This document shows positions 9,916 through 19,787 of a stretch of 64,000 nt of DNA, one piece after another (position 1 is the first letter of the stretch; every line of letters starts with the position of its first letter). The notes under the pieces are model-generated. The model was not told where the DNA came from. It worked only from the letters and a program-made list of their open reading frames with translations, and did not search any database. The stretch is from the NCBI GenBank assembly GCA_024643365.1, contig JAHENC010000019.1, forward strand, positions 1-64,000, written 5' to 3'. The position numbers were made by a program, and so were the translations under genes. The stretch comes from Crocinitomicaceae bacterium (GTDB lineage Bacteria; Bacteroidota; Bacteroidia; Flavobacteriales_D; Crocinitomicaceae).

Positions 9916-10686
9916 TTATTTCGCTTTGAACGAAGAAATTGCATTTCTCGTGAATTCACTCAATACAAGTCGTCCGCTAATTGAGGCACGATCCATTAAT
10001 AGTTGATCCCAATGTTCGGTCCCTTGCCAAAAAACCTGTTTCAATTCCGACATTGCCTCTGGGTTTGATTTTAACAATTGAGCAATTAATCGGTCAATTT
10101 CTGTATCCATCGACTCTGCATCATTGAAAATGTCGGTATATAATCCTTTTTCTTTTGCCCATGCCGCAGAACGCCATTCCGTAGCATTGATGGCTAATTC
10201 ACTCATTGCTGCTAATCCGATTTTGCGTTCAACTGCCGGACCAACAACGAAAGGACCTATGCCTACTGCAAGTTCAGATAATTTAACTTCAGCACGCGTT
10301 GTTGCAAAACAGTAATCTACAGAGGAAGCGATTCCCACGCCACCACCAACTGCTTTTCCCTGTACTCTTCCAATGATAAATTTTGGACAAGTTCGACAAG
10401 CGTTGATTACGCGTGCAAATCCGGAAAAGAATTCGTGGCCTGTTTCGAGATCCTCTATTGAAATTAGCTCATCAAAACTGGCTCCAGCACAAAAGGCACG
10501 GTCACCATCGGATTTCAACAAAATCAAGCGAACGGAAGAGTCCTTTCCTAATTCTGTTATTGTTTGAGCTAACTTTCTTAAGATTTTACCAGGTAGCGAA
10601 TTACTCATGGGGTGACCAAAAGTAATGGTCCCTAGTCCATTTGCGCCTATTTCAACGTCTACAAATCCTTGTTCTCTTGCGTCCAT
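9916..10686 (-). CDS. Enoyl-CoA hydratase/isomerase family protein
   Basis: DRAFCAGASFDEL, IIGRVQGKAVGGGVGIASSVDYCFATTRAEVKLSELAVGIGP. Confidence 0.88.
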   Translation of the reverse strand: MDAREQGFVDVEIGANGLGTITFGHPMSNSLPGKILRKLAQTITELGKDSSVRLILLKSDGDRAFCAGASFDELISIEDLETGHEFFSGFARVINACRTCPKFIIGRVQGKAVGGGVGIASSVDYCFATTRAEVKLSELAVGIGPFVVGPAVERKIGLAAMSELAINATEWRSAAWAKEKGLYTDIFNDAESMDTEIDRLIAQLLKSNPEAMSELKQVFWQGTEHWDQLLMDRASISGRLVLSEFTRNAISSFKAK

Positions 10687-10689
10687 ATT

Positions 10690-11649
10690 TTATTTTAAAG
10701 AAAAACTATCAGTTCCGATTAAATTTCCATCACAAAAAATACTCACTTTATAAGCTCCTTTTTGTAATCCTTCTCCTTTAACAGTGTAATAAATTGTTAA
10801 ATCAATGGCTTCGTTTTGATAGTCAATTTCTTTTCTTTCTGAGTATGCAACGCTTCCATTTTCGGTTTCTAGTATGTAGTTCGCTTTTGTTTGCAATGTT
10901 TGTCCATCTGGAGCAATCACTTGCATGTAAACGACTTTCTTCCCTGCATTCGTCAAAATGTTCTCTGAAATAGTAAAGCTACTGCGGATTTGAACGGCGT
11001 TTTTTGCCTTGTCAGTGGGCTCCGGCATGTTGTTTAGTTTCAATCTTAATGCAGTAGATTGAATATTGTAGGCTTGTAGCTTGCTGCCTTTTTTCACTTG
11101 CTGTTGACTCGTTTCAGCAGCTTTTCTGTATTCATCTCGTTCGCTAGAAGTGGTGCTCAACTTTGCGGATGTCTCTACTAATTCAGTTCCGATTTTGATA
11201 TTTAAGGTATTCAATGAGTCAATCGTGCGAACATAACTGCGCATGATTCCTCTTAAAGTTTCATTTTCTTTACGCACTTTCATTAATTCGCGGTAGCTTA
11301 ATTTCCCACTTTCCACTTTTTTCAAAAGGTCATTTATTCGGTCCTTCTGCTTATTTAAACTATCTGCTTTGGTAGCATCCATTTCGATTAACTTGTCATA
11401 GTTATCCAGCATATTTCGAAAATCCTTTTTCAAGTCTTTCGAAAGATCTCCAACATTCACATATCCACCAAGCATTTCTTCCATGCTTGCCATGTCATTT
11501 GTTAATTGAGCATTTTCATTACGACATTCGTTCAATTTGGATCTTTGAGATGACCAGGCGTATGCCAATGAAGCAATACCAATTAATAAAATAAAAATAA
11601 ATCCTAGGTATAAACCGTTTGAATTCTTTGGTGTTTGTTGATCTTCCAT
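10690..11649 (-). CDS. Conserved membrane-anchored coiled-coil protein of unknown function
   Basis: N-terminal TM (GLYLGFIFILLIGIASLAYAW), long heptad-rich region, beta-rich C-terminus. Confidence 0.7.
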   Translation of the reverse strand: MEDQQTPKNSNGLYLGFIFILLIGIASLAYAWSSQRSKLNECRNENAQLTNDMASMEEMLGGYVNVGDLSKDLKKDFRNMLDNYDKLIEMDATKADSLNKQKDRINDLLKKVESGKLSYRELMKVRKENETLRGIMRSYVRTIDSLNTLNIKIGTELVETSAKLSTTSSERDEYRKAAETSQQQVKKGSKLQAYNIQSTALRLKLNNMPEPTDKAKNAVQIRSSFTISENILTNAGKKVVYMQVIAPDGQTLQTKANYILETENGSVAYSERKEIDYQNEAIDLTIYYTVKGEGLQKGAYKVSIFCDGNLIGTDSFSLK

Positions 11650-11688
11650 GTTAGAAATTTTAATCAAAATTACGATAAATCTTCTTTC

Positions 11689-13122
11689 TCAAGATATGTT
11701 TTTCTGTTGAATACTTACATACTTTTGAAATCGTGAGATACTATCTGGACCAACTGCGGTGAATCGAGAATCACTGCTCGCTGGAAAGGGGCCGCCATGA
11801 TGCATGGATTCGGTTACTCGAACACCTGTTGGCACATCATTAAGGATGATTCTGCCTACTTTTCGAGTAAGGATTTCGATACAATCCGTCACTAATTCTG
11901 ACTGATTGTCGTAAAATATACTACCTGTTAACTGCCCAGATAAAGCTTCTAGACCAATGAGTAATTCTTCTTTGTTTGTATAGTTAACCAGTAGAGTAAA
12001 TGGACCAAAAACCTCCTCTTTCAAACGTTTGTTTTTGAGTAGGTTAGGTACATTTGTTTCTGCAATAGCCCATCTCCCCTCGATACCAATTTGAATGTTT
12101 GGAGAATTGGAGAATTTCAAATGAGAAATGGACGCAATTTCTTTCTTTCCGTTTTCAAAATTGAGATGGATAGTTGGATGTAACATCGGGACAGCATTGG
12201 TCTCAGCTACAAATTCCTTCAATACCTTCGTGAAGTTTTCTCCAGATGGTCCATTTGGAATAAATATCAAACCTGGTTTTGTGCAAAATTGTCCTGCATC
12301 GGTACAAATGGAACTCGCTAATTTTTTTGCTGCGATTTTTTGTTGTTCGATTGAGAGATCTTGGTCAATGACTACAGGATTAACGCTGCCCATTTCTGCA
12401 AAAACGGGAATGGGGGTATCTCTTGAATACGCTAAATCCATGAGTGCTTTCCCTCCTTTAAAACTGCCGGTAAATCCAATGGCCTGAATGCGTTCGTCGA
12501 GACAAAGTCTTTGCGCATGCTGAAATCCATCATCTAGGACATGTGTAAAAATTCCTTCGGGAAGATTGACTATTTTTCTTGCCTCTTCGATGCATTCGGC
12601 AACTTGAATACTTGTTCCTGCGTGCATGGCATGTGCTTTGACAAATACACAACATCCAGCAGCGAAAGCGGCGATCGTGTCACCACCCGCAGTGGAATAG
12701 GCCAATGGAAAGTTACTTGATCCTAAAACTAATACTGGTCCAATTGGGAGTGTCACTTTTTGAATCTGAATCGAATCACTTATGAATTTCTCCGTTTTTT
12801 CAAACCTGTATTGGTTTCGGAGGTATTGTTCAAAAAGTTGGATGGTCGATAAGGTTCTTGTCCATTCTGTTTCAAAACGATTGTTCGAAAGTCCACTTTC
12901 CTTCAGGTAAAATCCTTTGATGTTTTCTTTTCGCGCTTCTAGTGCGGTGTGAATAGCCTTTAGGAAGTCAGCGCGAGAAGCAGCGGAAAGTTTACTGTAG
13001 ATGGACTGAGCCAAAGAAAGAATGTTCAATTTCTCGGCAAGAGCTGTTTCAGAAGTGGGAAAATATTCCTCTTTGTTCCAGGTATTCTGGGACGGATTGA
13101 AGGTTCGAAAACCTGATGACAT
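11689..13122 (-). CDS. Aldehyde dehydrogenase family protein (possibly alpha-ketoglutaric semialdehyde dehydrogenase-like)
   Basis: GPVLVLGSSNFPLAYSTAGGDTIAAFAAGCCVFVKAH, GFTGSFKGGKALMD, CTDAGQFCTKPGL, EEVFGPFTLLVNY. Confidence 0.88.
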   Translation of the reverse strand: MSSGFRTFNPSQNTWNKEEYFPTSETALAEKLNILSLAQSIYSKLSAASRADFLKAIHTALEARKENIKGFYLKESGLSNNRFETEWTRTLSTIQLFEQYLRNQYRFEKTEKFISDSIQIQKVTLPIGPVLVLGSSNFPLAYSTAGGDTIAAFAAGCCVFVKAHAMHAGTSIQVAECIEEARKIVNLPEGIFTHVLDDGFQHAQRLCLDERIQAIGFTGSFKGGKALMDLAYSRDTPIPVFAEMGSVNPVVIDQDLSIEQQKIAAKKLASSICTDAGQFCTKPGLIFIPNGPSGENFTKVLKEFVAETNAVPMLHPTIHLNFENGKKEIASISHLKFSNSPNIQIGIEGRWAIAETNVPNLLKNKRLKEEVFGPFTLLVNYTNKEELLIGLEALSGQLTGSIFYDNQSELVTDCIEILTRKVGRIILNDVPTGVRVTESMHHGGPFPASSDSRFTAVGPDSISRFQKYVSIQQKNIS

Positions 13123-13123
13123 G

Positions 13124-13375
13124 TTACGCTTCAGTAACCGTAAAATGGAAGCTTTCCATGATTTGGTTTGCCAACATTTTTTGACAAGCCAAGGTTACTT
13201 TTTCTTCTGCTGCTGCTTTTGAATCAGCTTCAACAAATAAGCGAATGTGTTTTCCGATGCGCACACCTTCAATTTCGGATAATCCGATATTTTTCATAGA
13301 ATGAGAGACTGCTTTTCCTTGTGGGTCAAGAAGTGCGTCTAGTGGCATTACATCAATTTCAGCTTTGAATTTCAT
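13124..13375 (-). CDS. purS: Phosphoribosylformylglycinamidine synthase subunit PurS
   Basis: MKFKAEIDVMPLDALLDPQGKAVSHSMKNIGLSEIEGVRIGKHIRLFVEAD; overlaps the pssA end. Confidence 0.9.
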   Translation of the reverse strand: MKFKAEIDVMPLDALLDPQGKAVSHSMKNIGLSEIEGVRIGKHIRLFVEADSKAAAEEKVTLACQKMLANQIMESFHFTVTEA

Positions 13376-14207
13376 GTTTTTTTCTTTGATTGTGTTCAAT
13401 GATAGATAAAATCAGGTACAAAATTACAATTATTGGTATCGACCAAACAAAGAAAAGTGGAATACTTATCAACGAAATGATAACAAGAAGATAGCGATAG
13501 GTGTTTTCACGCCATCCCCAGGACTTAAATTTCAACGCGATAAGTGGCAGGGGTGCTATCATTAACATGGAAAACAAAACAGAAATTACTGCTAGAGTAT
13601 AGCAATCGAATAATCCATAGATGAAATCACTTTGGTGTCCCCAGTTTTCTTTTTGATACCAGAAGTAGAGTGGAAAAAATAAGAAGAAAAAGGTGCTTAA
13701 TGGAGTTGGGACACCAATAAATTTATCACTTTGATTAGTGTCTATGTTGAATTTCGCCAATCGAAACATGGAGAAAAATGGAATAATCAACGCCGTAAAT
13801 GGCAGAAATTTAATGGAGGCGTTAAAGGAATTGTTGACATCATAGGATAGGGAAGCGAACCAAGCCATGATTTGATTAAAGACGAAATACTTCTGTGTAT
13901 CGGCTACTGAGTTCGTTAGTTTTAAGTCAATCAAGGCGCTGTAATCAACACCGAGAACGATCATAACCATCATGAAAATTCCAGGAGCTACACCGAAAGA
14001 AACAACATCAGCAAGTGAATCAAGTTGTTTTCCAAGTTCTCCGCTTGTTTTCGTGAGTCTAGCTACAAATCCATCCGCGAAATCCGCCACAACTGAAAAG
14101 AGTAAAAATAGTGCTGCTAAATCTAATCTTCCACTAAGGGTGAAAATAATTGAGATGATTCCGCAGCATAAATTCGTAGCAGTTAGTAAATTCGCAAGTC
14201 CAAACAT
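13359..14207 (-). CDS. pssA: CDP-diacylglycerol--serine O-phosphatidyltransferase
   Basis: MFGLANLLTATNLCCGIISIIF; CDP-alcohol motif DFADGFVARLTKTSGELGKQLDSLADVVSFGVAPG. Confidence 0.92.
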   Translation of the reverse strand: MFGLANLLTATNLCCGIISIIFTLSGRLDLAALFLLFSVVADFADGFVARLTKTSGELGKQLDSLADVVSFGVAPGIFMMVMIVLGVDYSALIDLKLTNSVADTQKYFVFNQIMAWFASLSYDVNNSFNASIKFLPFTALIIPFFSMFRLAKFNIDTNQSDKFIGVPTPLSTFFFLFFPLYFWYQKENWGHQSDFIYGLFDCYTLAVISVLFSMLMIAPLPLIALKFKSWGWRENTYRYLLVIISLISIPLFFVWSIPIIVILYLILSIIEHNQRKKHEIQS

Positions 14208-14314
14208 GATATATATTTGGGGTAAATTTAGAATAAATCTGAAATTTGTTCTGAAATTATTGCTTGATTTGTACGAATCACACAATTTTTAATGAAAAAA
14301 CAAGTTATTGTCAC

Positions 14315-15403
14315 ATGAATAAATTCCGTTTTAGCATTCTATTGTGCTGTTTTCTTACTTCATTCGTTTGGTCACAGGGAGATTTAGCACCTAAATATTC
14401 AAATGAGTTTTTATCCCTTGGTGTTGGCGCAGATGCATTTTCTATGGGGAATGCAGTAGTCGCAAGCACGGAAGGAGTAAATGCTAGTTATTGGAATCCG
14501 GCAGGTCTGATTCAACAATCCACAAAGATGGAAGCAAGTTTAATGCACTCCGAGTATTTTGCAGGAATAGCGAAATATGACCACGCTGCATACAGCTTTA
14601 AATTAGATGAAGACCATGTTCTTGGATTCTCTTTTATTCGTTTCGGCGTGGATGATATTCCAAACACAACTCAATTGATTGATAACAATGGGGTAATAAA
14701 TTATGACAATGTTCAGCTATTTACAGCTGCAGATTATGCATTTATTGGTTCTTATGCCAAACGCATGAAAATTAAAGGAATGAGTATTGGCGGAAATGCG
14801 AAAGTGATTTACAGAAATATTGGTGATTTTGCTCATTCTTGGGGATTCGGTTTGGATGCTGGTTGGCAGTATCAATTACCGAAACATTGGAAGTTTGGAG
14901 TGATGGCTCGTGATGTAACATCCACGTTCAACGCTTGGGTTTTTGACTTAAGTCCAGAGATGCAAAGTGTTTTTCAAGCAACGCAAAATGAATTACCAAA
15001 AAACGGGGTTGAATTAACCTTGCCTCGCTTAATTTTCGCCGCTTCAGGCAACGTGAACATAGGTAAAAAAGGACTAAGCTTAGCTACTGAGATTGATGTC
15101 GATATGACAACAGATGGTAAAAGAAATGTCTTGTTTAAATCTAATTTCGCCTCATTCGATCCACATATGGGGATTTGTTTGAATTATAAAAATCTAGTGA
15201 AGGTTCGAGGTGGAGTTTCCAATATTCAGCAATTCACCAATTTTGATCAATCGACATATTGGGGTGTTCAACCTAATTTGGGGCTTGGTGTAAAGTTAAA
15301 AAACATGCAATTGGACTATGCTTTTACGCGATTGGGGGATGTGAAGACAAGCTATTACACACATGTTTTCGCTCTTCGTTTTCAGTTCGGGAAATCAAAT
15401 TAG
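14315..15403 (+). CDS. PorV/PorQ-family outer-membrane protein
   Basis: Signal peptide; SNEFLSLGVGADAFSMGNAVVASTEGVNASYWNPAGL typical of the PorV/UPF0164 family. Confidence 0.85.
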   Translation: MNKFRFSILLCCFLTSFVWSQGDLAPKYSNEFLSLGVGADAFSMGNAVVASTEGVNASYWNPAGLIQQSTKMEASLMHSEYFAGIAKYDHAAYSFKLDEDHVLGFSFIRFGVDDIPNTTQLIDNNGVINYDNVQLFTAADYAFIGSYAKRMKIKGMSIGGNAKVIYRNIGDFAHSWGFGLDAGWQYQLPKHWKFGVMARDVTSTFNAWVFDLSPEMQSVFQATQNELPKNGVELTLPRLIFAASGNVNIGKKGLSLATEIDVDMTTDGKRNVLFKSNFASFDPHMGICLNYKNLVKVRGGVSNIQQFTNFDQSTYWGVQPNLGLGVKLKNMQLDYAFTRLGDVKTSYYTHVFALRFQFGKSN

Positions 15404-16623
15404 AAAAACTTACAGCTAAAAATAGCCGTATCGTCTACGTAGTTTAAGGGACCTTTCCAATCTTCAAGCTTTGAAAAAATAATATTGTTCATATCCTCCA
15501 TTTTCAAAGGGGAATAGGCTTGAACATTTTTAATTAATCGTTCCACGCTAAATTGTTCACCACTTTCGTTTTCTAATTCAACGACACCATCAGTGAATAA
15601 AACGAAGGTTGTGTTTGGATTCAAAACAAGTTTTCCAACCTTGATGCTCGGTAGTTCATCCAGCATTCCTAGTCCGATACAACCATCTTTCAACATGGTC
15701 ACTTTTCTTCCGTTCAATAGAATGGGATGATTGTGTCCAGCATTGACATACGTCATTTTACGTGTATAGGCGTTGTAATGCGCGAGGAAAAAGGTAATGA
15801 ATTTCTCGCCTTTCGCACTTTTCATGACGAGTTTATTCAATTCTTCCATCAAAAACGACATTTCAAATCGCTGGTACTTGAAAAGTGTTCGAATGGTTGC
15901 TTGGAAATTTGCCATCAACATGGCTGCACTGATTCCTTTTCCACTCACATCTCCGATACAAATGATATATTCTTCGTCCCCTAGTGGTATAAAGTCGTAG
16001 TAGTCCCCACCGATGGCATGACGTGGAATGTATCTTCCTGATAGGTCCATTTTTCGATTCGATGGAAGTTCGGATGGGAAAAGCATTTTCTGCATCTCAG
16101 AAGCTACCTCCAGTTCCTTCGAAATGCGTTCTTTGATGATGTGTTGTTTCACCAAACGGTTGTTTTCGACCGCAACGGAAATGATGTTGGCCAAGGTTTG
16201 TGCAAATGAAAAATGTGCTGGTTCTAGAAGTTCAGTTTTTCCAATAGTGGAAATCATCAGGTAGGCAAGTGGCTTTCCTTGATGACTAACGGGTATAACG
16301 GCTTGAAAGTCGCTCAATAAATTTGAATTGGAAGATTCAACCAGTGTAATTTCTTTGAATCGGTAGAGTTCTGAGTGGATTAAGTCTAGGTCAACGCGTC
16401 CTTTGTAGCCTACTTTGACCGGGCAATGCCATTCTTCTTCCTTGATAAATAGAACAAAACGACTAAAGCTCAACTGTTCTTTCAGAATAAAGGAGAATAT
16501 TTTGAATAGAGATTCAACCGGAAGATTGGAATTAATCGCATTCGTAATTTCCAGCAAGGAGTGAAGACGGTTGTCTTTCATCTCCAATTGCGACAATAGT
16601 TCATTTCCGCTGGTGAATCTCAT
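15400..16623 (-). CDS. PP2C/SpoIIE-type serine phosphatase with N-terminal GAF-like region
   Basis: SGRYIPRHAIGGDYYDFIPLGDEEYIICIGDVSGKGISAAMLMANFQA; LFTDGVVELENESGEQF; VDDTAIF. Confidence 0.9.
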   Translation of the reverse strand: MRFTSGNELLSQLEMKDNRLHSLLEITNAINSNLPVESLFKIFSFILKEQLSFSRFVLFIKEEEWHCPVKVGYKGRVDLDLIHSELYRFKEITLVESSNSNLLSDFQAVIPVSHQGKPLAYLMISTIGKTELLEPAHFSFAQTLANIISVAVENNRLVKQHIIKERISKELEVASEMQKMLFPSELPSNRKMDLSGRYIPRHAIGGDYYDFIPLGDEEYIICIGDVSGKGISAAMLMANFQATIRTLFKYQRFEMSFLMEELNKLVMKSAKGEKFITFFLAHYNAYTRKMTYVNAGHNHPILLNGRKVTMLKDGCIGLGMLDELPSIKVGKLVLNPNTTFVLFTDGVVELENESGEQFSVERLIKNVQAYSPLKMEDMNNIIFSKLEDWKGPLNYVDDTAIFSCKFF

Positions 16624-17525
16624 CGCTCTATATTGACTTGATTTCGCAAAAATGCGAGTTCCTTAAATTTATGTTTAGCGGGTCCAGCTGGTGTTCCGAA
16701 GTATTCAGTCCCTTCTGGAACATCTTTTGTTACGCCTGACTGGCCTAAAATTGTTGCGTTCTTGCCTACTTTTACACCGCTTGCCATTCCAACTTGTCCC
16801 CAAATCGTTGCATTGTTTTCAATTTCAACACAGCCTGAAATCCCACAGGATGCAGCAATCAACACGTTCGATCCGATTTGGGTGTCGTGTCCAACATGGA
16901 CTTGATTATCGATTTTCGTTCCGTGACCGATTCGGGTAATTCCAGTAACACCGCGATCAATCGTACATTGTGCACCAATTTCCACATTGGATCCTATGTG
17001 GACGGCTCCACAAGAAATCAATCGGTCATAGTGATCTTTCTTTTTCTTGTAGTAAAATGCATCAAATCCAATGACGCTATTTGGACCTATAATCACGTTG
17101 TCTTCGATGTGCGTGTTGTCAGCAATGTATGCTCCTGGATAAAGAATGCATTGCGCACCAATGTGAACATTTTTTCCAATAAAAACATTGGGATAGATGA
17201 CAGTAGAAGGATGAACGACTGCTTCACGGGCATCGATTTGGGCACGAAAATGCGTGATAAGAAAATTAAAGGCATCGAAAGGGTGGGAGTGAATTAACAA
17301 TGATTTCCCTGTCGGACAAGGGACATCTTGATCAATTAATACTACACTTGCCGCTGATTCGAGTGCTTTTTGATAATATTTTGGATGGTCGACGAACACA
17401 ATGTCTCCAACTTCTACCATGTGAATCTCGTTGATTCCGGTAACGATTTGAGCTAAATTACCCGTAACTTTGCAGTCAAGCAAGGAAGCGAGGGAGTTAA
17501 TATCTTGTGGTTTTGTAAATTTCAT
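16620..17525 (-). CDS. UDP-3-O-acylglucosamine N-acyltransferase (LpxD-like)
   Basis: Hexapeptide repeats; IGFDAFYYKKKKDHYDRLISCGAVHIGSNVEIGAQCTIDRGVTGITRIGHGTKIDNQVHVGHDTQIG. Confidence 0.85.
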   Translation of the reverse strand: MKFTKPQDINSLASLLDCKVTGNLAQIVTGINEIHMVEVGDIVFVDHPKYYQKALESAASVVLIDQDVPCPTGKSLLIHSHPFDAFNFLITHFRAQIDAREAVVHPSTVIYPNVFIGKNVHIGAQCILYPGAYIADNTHIEDNVIIGPNSVIGFDAFYYKKKKDHYDRLISCGAVHIGSNVEIGAQCTIDRGVTGITRIGHGTKIDNQVHVGHDTQIGSNVLIAASCGISGCVEIENNATIWGQVGMASGVKVGKNATILGQSGVTKDVPEGTEYFGTPAGPAKHKFKELAFLRNQVNIER

Positions 17526-17539
17526 CCAATTATTCTGGA

Positions 17540-17547
17540 CAAATGTA
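17540..17547 (-). promoter_or_regulatory. -7 box TACATTTG upstream of lpxD-like gene
   Basis: Reverse strand TACATTTG, 14 nt upstream of ATG. Confidence 0.5.
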
Positions 17548-17664
17548 CAAGCTGAAAGACAAGTGAAATCGGTGATTTCGAGTATTTATCCCCTGCTAAT
17601 TGTTCAAATGATAGAAAAATGAAAGGATTTTTGTGTTTTTTCTTGTTTATCAAAAAGAAATAGC

Positions 17665-17672
17665 TAAATTTG
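17665..17672 (+). promoter_or_regulatory. -7 box TAAATTTG for rpmE2
   Basis: TAAATTTG with upstream TTGTTT around 17644; 31 nt before ATG. Confidence 0.55.
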
Positions 17673-17703
17673 CAATCCATTTTCGAATAAGAAACTCAGT
17701 CAA

Positions 17704-17958
17704 ATGAAAAAAGATATACACCCAGAAGATTACAGACTTGTTGTATTTAAAGACATGTCGAATGAATACGCGTTTTTGTGCCCATCATGTGCTACAACTA
17801 AAGAAACCATTCAATGGGAAGATGGAAATGAGTATCCGTTGTTTAAATTGGATATCTCTCACAAATCTCACCCGTTCTTCACTGGTATTGCACAGTTCGT
17901 GGATACTGCAGGACGTATTGATAAATTCAAAAACCGTTACGGACGTCACCTTAAATAA
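17704..17958 (+). CDS. rpmE2: Type B 50S ribosomal protein L31
   Basis: MKKDIHPEDYRLVVFKDMSNEYAFLCPSCATTKETIQWEDGNEYPLFKLDISHKSHPFFTG. Confidence 0.95.
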   Translation: MKKDIHPEDYRLVVFKDMSNEYAFLCPSCATTKETIQWEDGNEYPLFKLDISHKSHPFFTGIAQFVDTAGRIDKFKNRYGRHLK

Positions 17959-17980
17959 TAAGTTGACACAACATATTTCA

Positions 17981-18009
17981 AAGCCATCATTCGTGATGGC
18001 TTTTTTTTT
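17981..18009 (+). terminator. Intrinsic terminator downstream of rpmE2
   Basis: AAGCCATCA-TTCG-TGATGGCTTTTTTTTT. Confidence 0.85.
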
Positions 18010-18029
18010 GCTTCTTTTTTCTGAAAGTA

Positions 18030-18992
18030 TTAAATGCTGAATTTAGCGGTTGCTCTTTTCAAACGATCGTTCATCGTTTTGCCGAGTCCAGCACTAGGGA
18101 ATGCCTCAATGAAAATCCGCTGAAACCCTTTTTTATCCATGGCGTGAAGTGCGGCATATAAGTTCTTAGCTGCTTCATTCATGTCACCATCTTCACTTAA
18201 ATAAAAATGCTGAGTGGATTTCTTCACATGATTGTTTTTGGAAAAAAGAATGAATCCGTCCGAATCCGTGTATTCATTTTGTCCAGCTTCCATGAAGTAC
18301 AAGGGTGTTTCTGTCGCGTAATGGTATTTGACCATCCCACTTGTTCTAACGCCATGATGTAATTCGTTTTTAACTTCCGGTACGTAACCTAAGGACTCGG
18401 TAAGTGCTTCTAAGGGAATTCCTCCGAGGCGATAAACGATGACTTTTTCTTTTGCCATGCCAACGATGGTTGATTCAAGTCCGGTCTGACAAGCACCACC
18501 GTCCAAAATATATGGAATGCGCTCGTTTAATTCATGTTGCACATGTTCGGCAGTTGTAGGACTAATTCCTCCGTAGCGGTTTGCACTTGGAGCGGCAATT
18601 GGAAATTCGATTGAGCGCAATAAGGCAAGTGTCATCTCATGTTCGGGCACACGAACTGCAACCGTTTCTTGTCCGGCAGTAATCAGTGAAGGAACCAATG
18701 AACTTTTTGGTAAAATAAAGGTGATTGGCCCAGGACTAAATTGCTGTGCCAGTTTCCTTAATGTTTCTGGAAAATCAGCGACATAAGGATAGATAGATTC
18801 GATGCTGGCAAAATGTAAAATCAGGGGATTAGAAGTCGGTCTTCCCTTAGCTTCGAAAATCTTCAGTACAGCATCTTCATTTGTGGCGTCAGCAGCCAAA
18901 CCATAAACTGTTTCGGTGGGGATGGCAACTGTTTCCCCTTCCTTTAAAAAGGAAATGGCACGTTCAATATCTTGTCCAATCACTGTATTCAC
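18030..18992 (-). CDS. L-threonylcarbamoyladenylate synthase (Sua5/YwlC/TsaC family), GTG start
   Basis: ISFLKEGETVAIPTETVYGLAADATNEDAVLKIFEAKGRPTSNPLILH; TACCTTTG box at 18997-19004 overlaps the ORF-track N-terminus, so GTG 18992 is preferred. Confidence 0.9.
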   Translation of the reverse strand: MNTVIGQDIERAISFLKEGETVAIPTETVYGLAADATNEDAVLKIFEAKGRPTSNPLILHFASIESIYPYVADFPETLRKLAQQFSPGPITFILPKSSLVPSLITAGQETVAVRVPEHEMTLALLRSIEFPIAAPSANRYGGISPTTAEHVQHELNERIPYILDGGACQTGLESTIVGMAKEKVIVYRLGGIPLEALTESLGYVPEVKNELHHGVRTSGMVKYHYATETPLYFMEAGQNEYTDSDGFILFSKNNHVKKSTQHFYLSEDGDMNEAAKNLYAALHAMDKKGFQRIFIEAFPSAGLGKTMNDRLKRATAKFSI

Positions 18993-18996
18993 TAAG

Positions 18997-19004
18997 CAAA
19001 GGTA
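18997..19004 (-). promoter_or_regulatory. -7 box TACCTTTG 4 nt upstream of tsaC-like GTG
   Basis: Reverse strand TACCTTTG-CTTA-GTG. Confidence 0.55.
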
Positions 19005-19080
19005 GCTTCTTCCATTGAACTTGTGAATACCTTGTTGAAAATACACGTGGATTTTTACGAATAGTTTTTAAAAACTCACG

Positions 19081-19088
19081 TACCTTTG
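19081..19088 (+). promoter_or_regulatory. -7 box TACCTTTG for LuxR-type regulator
   Basis: TACCTTTG overlaps the ORF-track start at 19086. Confidence 0.55.
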
Positions 19089-19109
19089 TTTATATCAATT
19101 CTAAATAAG

Positions 19110-19787
19110 GTGAATTTAATTCTAGCAGACAGCAATGATTTAATGCGACTCGGACTTCGAACCGTGCTAACGGCGGAGCTGAATGTTACCATTGTTGGTG
19201 AGGCTAGGAATGAAAAGGAACTTGTGTCTCAACTTTCGGCATTCGGAGCTTCTGTTGTTTTAATTGATTTTACTTCTGAAGGATTTACGATTGATACGAT
19301 ACAACGAATTTCTTCAAAAGATCCATCATTAAAGTTTTTGGCTGTCACCAGCGCACAGAATGCTCAGACTTTAGTGGATGCTCTGCGTTCTGGTGTAACA
19401 AGCTACGTAAAGAAGGACTGTGAGTTAAGTGAAATCGTGGATGCTGTTCGTGAAACAAGTCGCGGAAACAAGTTTTTTTGCGGTCAAATCTTAGAAACCA
19501 TTCAGCGAGCAAACATTGATGTAAATGATTTGGACTTTGATTCCTTCAGTTGTGAGCCAGTTGTTCTATCGGAAAGAGAAAATGAAATCATTGTTCTTAT
19601 TGCTGAAGGACACACCAATGAAATCATTGCCGAGCAGTTGTTTTTAAGCAAGCATACGGTGAATACGCATCGAAAGAATATTATGGCAAAATTAGGGGTG
19701 AAAAATACTGCAGGAATTGTGATGTATGCCGTAAAAACTGATTTGGTTTCCCCGAATAAATTTCTTTTTGCTCCGTCTTTAAATTGA
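19110..19787 (+). CDS. LuxR/NarL-family response regulator (orphan)
   Basis: Receiver VNLILADSNDLMRLGLRTVL...VVLIDFTSEGF; HTH LSERENEIIVLIAEGHTNEIIAEQLFLSKHTVNTHRKNIMAKLGVKNTAGIV. GTG 19110 start favoured. Confidence 0.88.
   Translation: MNLILADSNDLMRLGLRTVLTAELNVTIVGEARNEKELVSQLSAFGASVVLIDFTSEGFTIDTIQRISSKDPSLKFLAVTSAQNAQTLVDALRSGVTSYVKKDCELSEIVDAVRETSRGNKFFCGQILETIQRANIDVNDLDFDSFSCEPVVLSERENEIIVLIAEGHTNEIIAEQLFLSKHTVNTHRKNIMAKLGVKNTAGIVMYAVKTDLVSPNKFLFAPSLN

Noticed and set aside
16691-17297. Forward ORFs (82 and 139 aa) across the lpxD-like gene
   Set aside because: Hexapeptide-repeat codons create long antisense open frames; not a separate gene.
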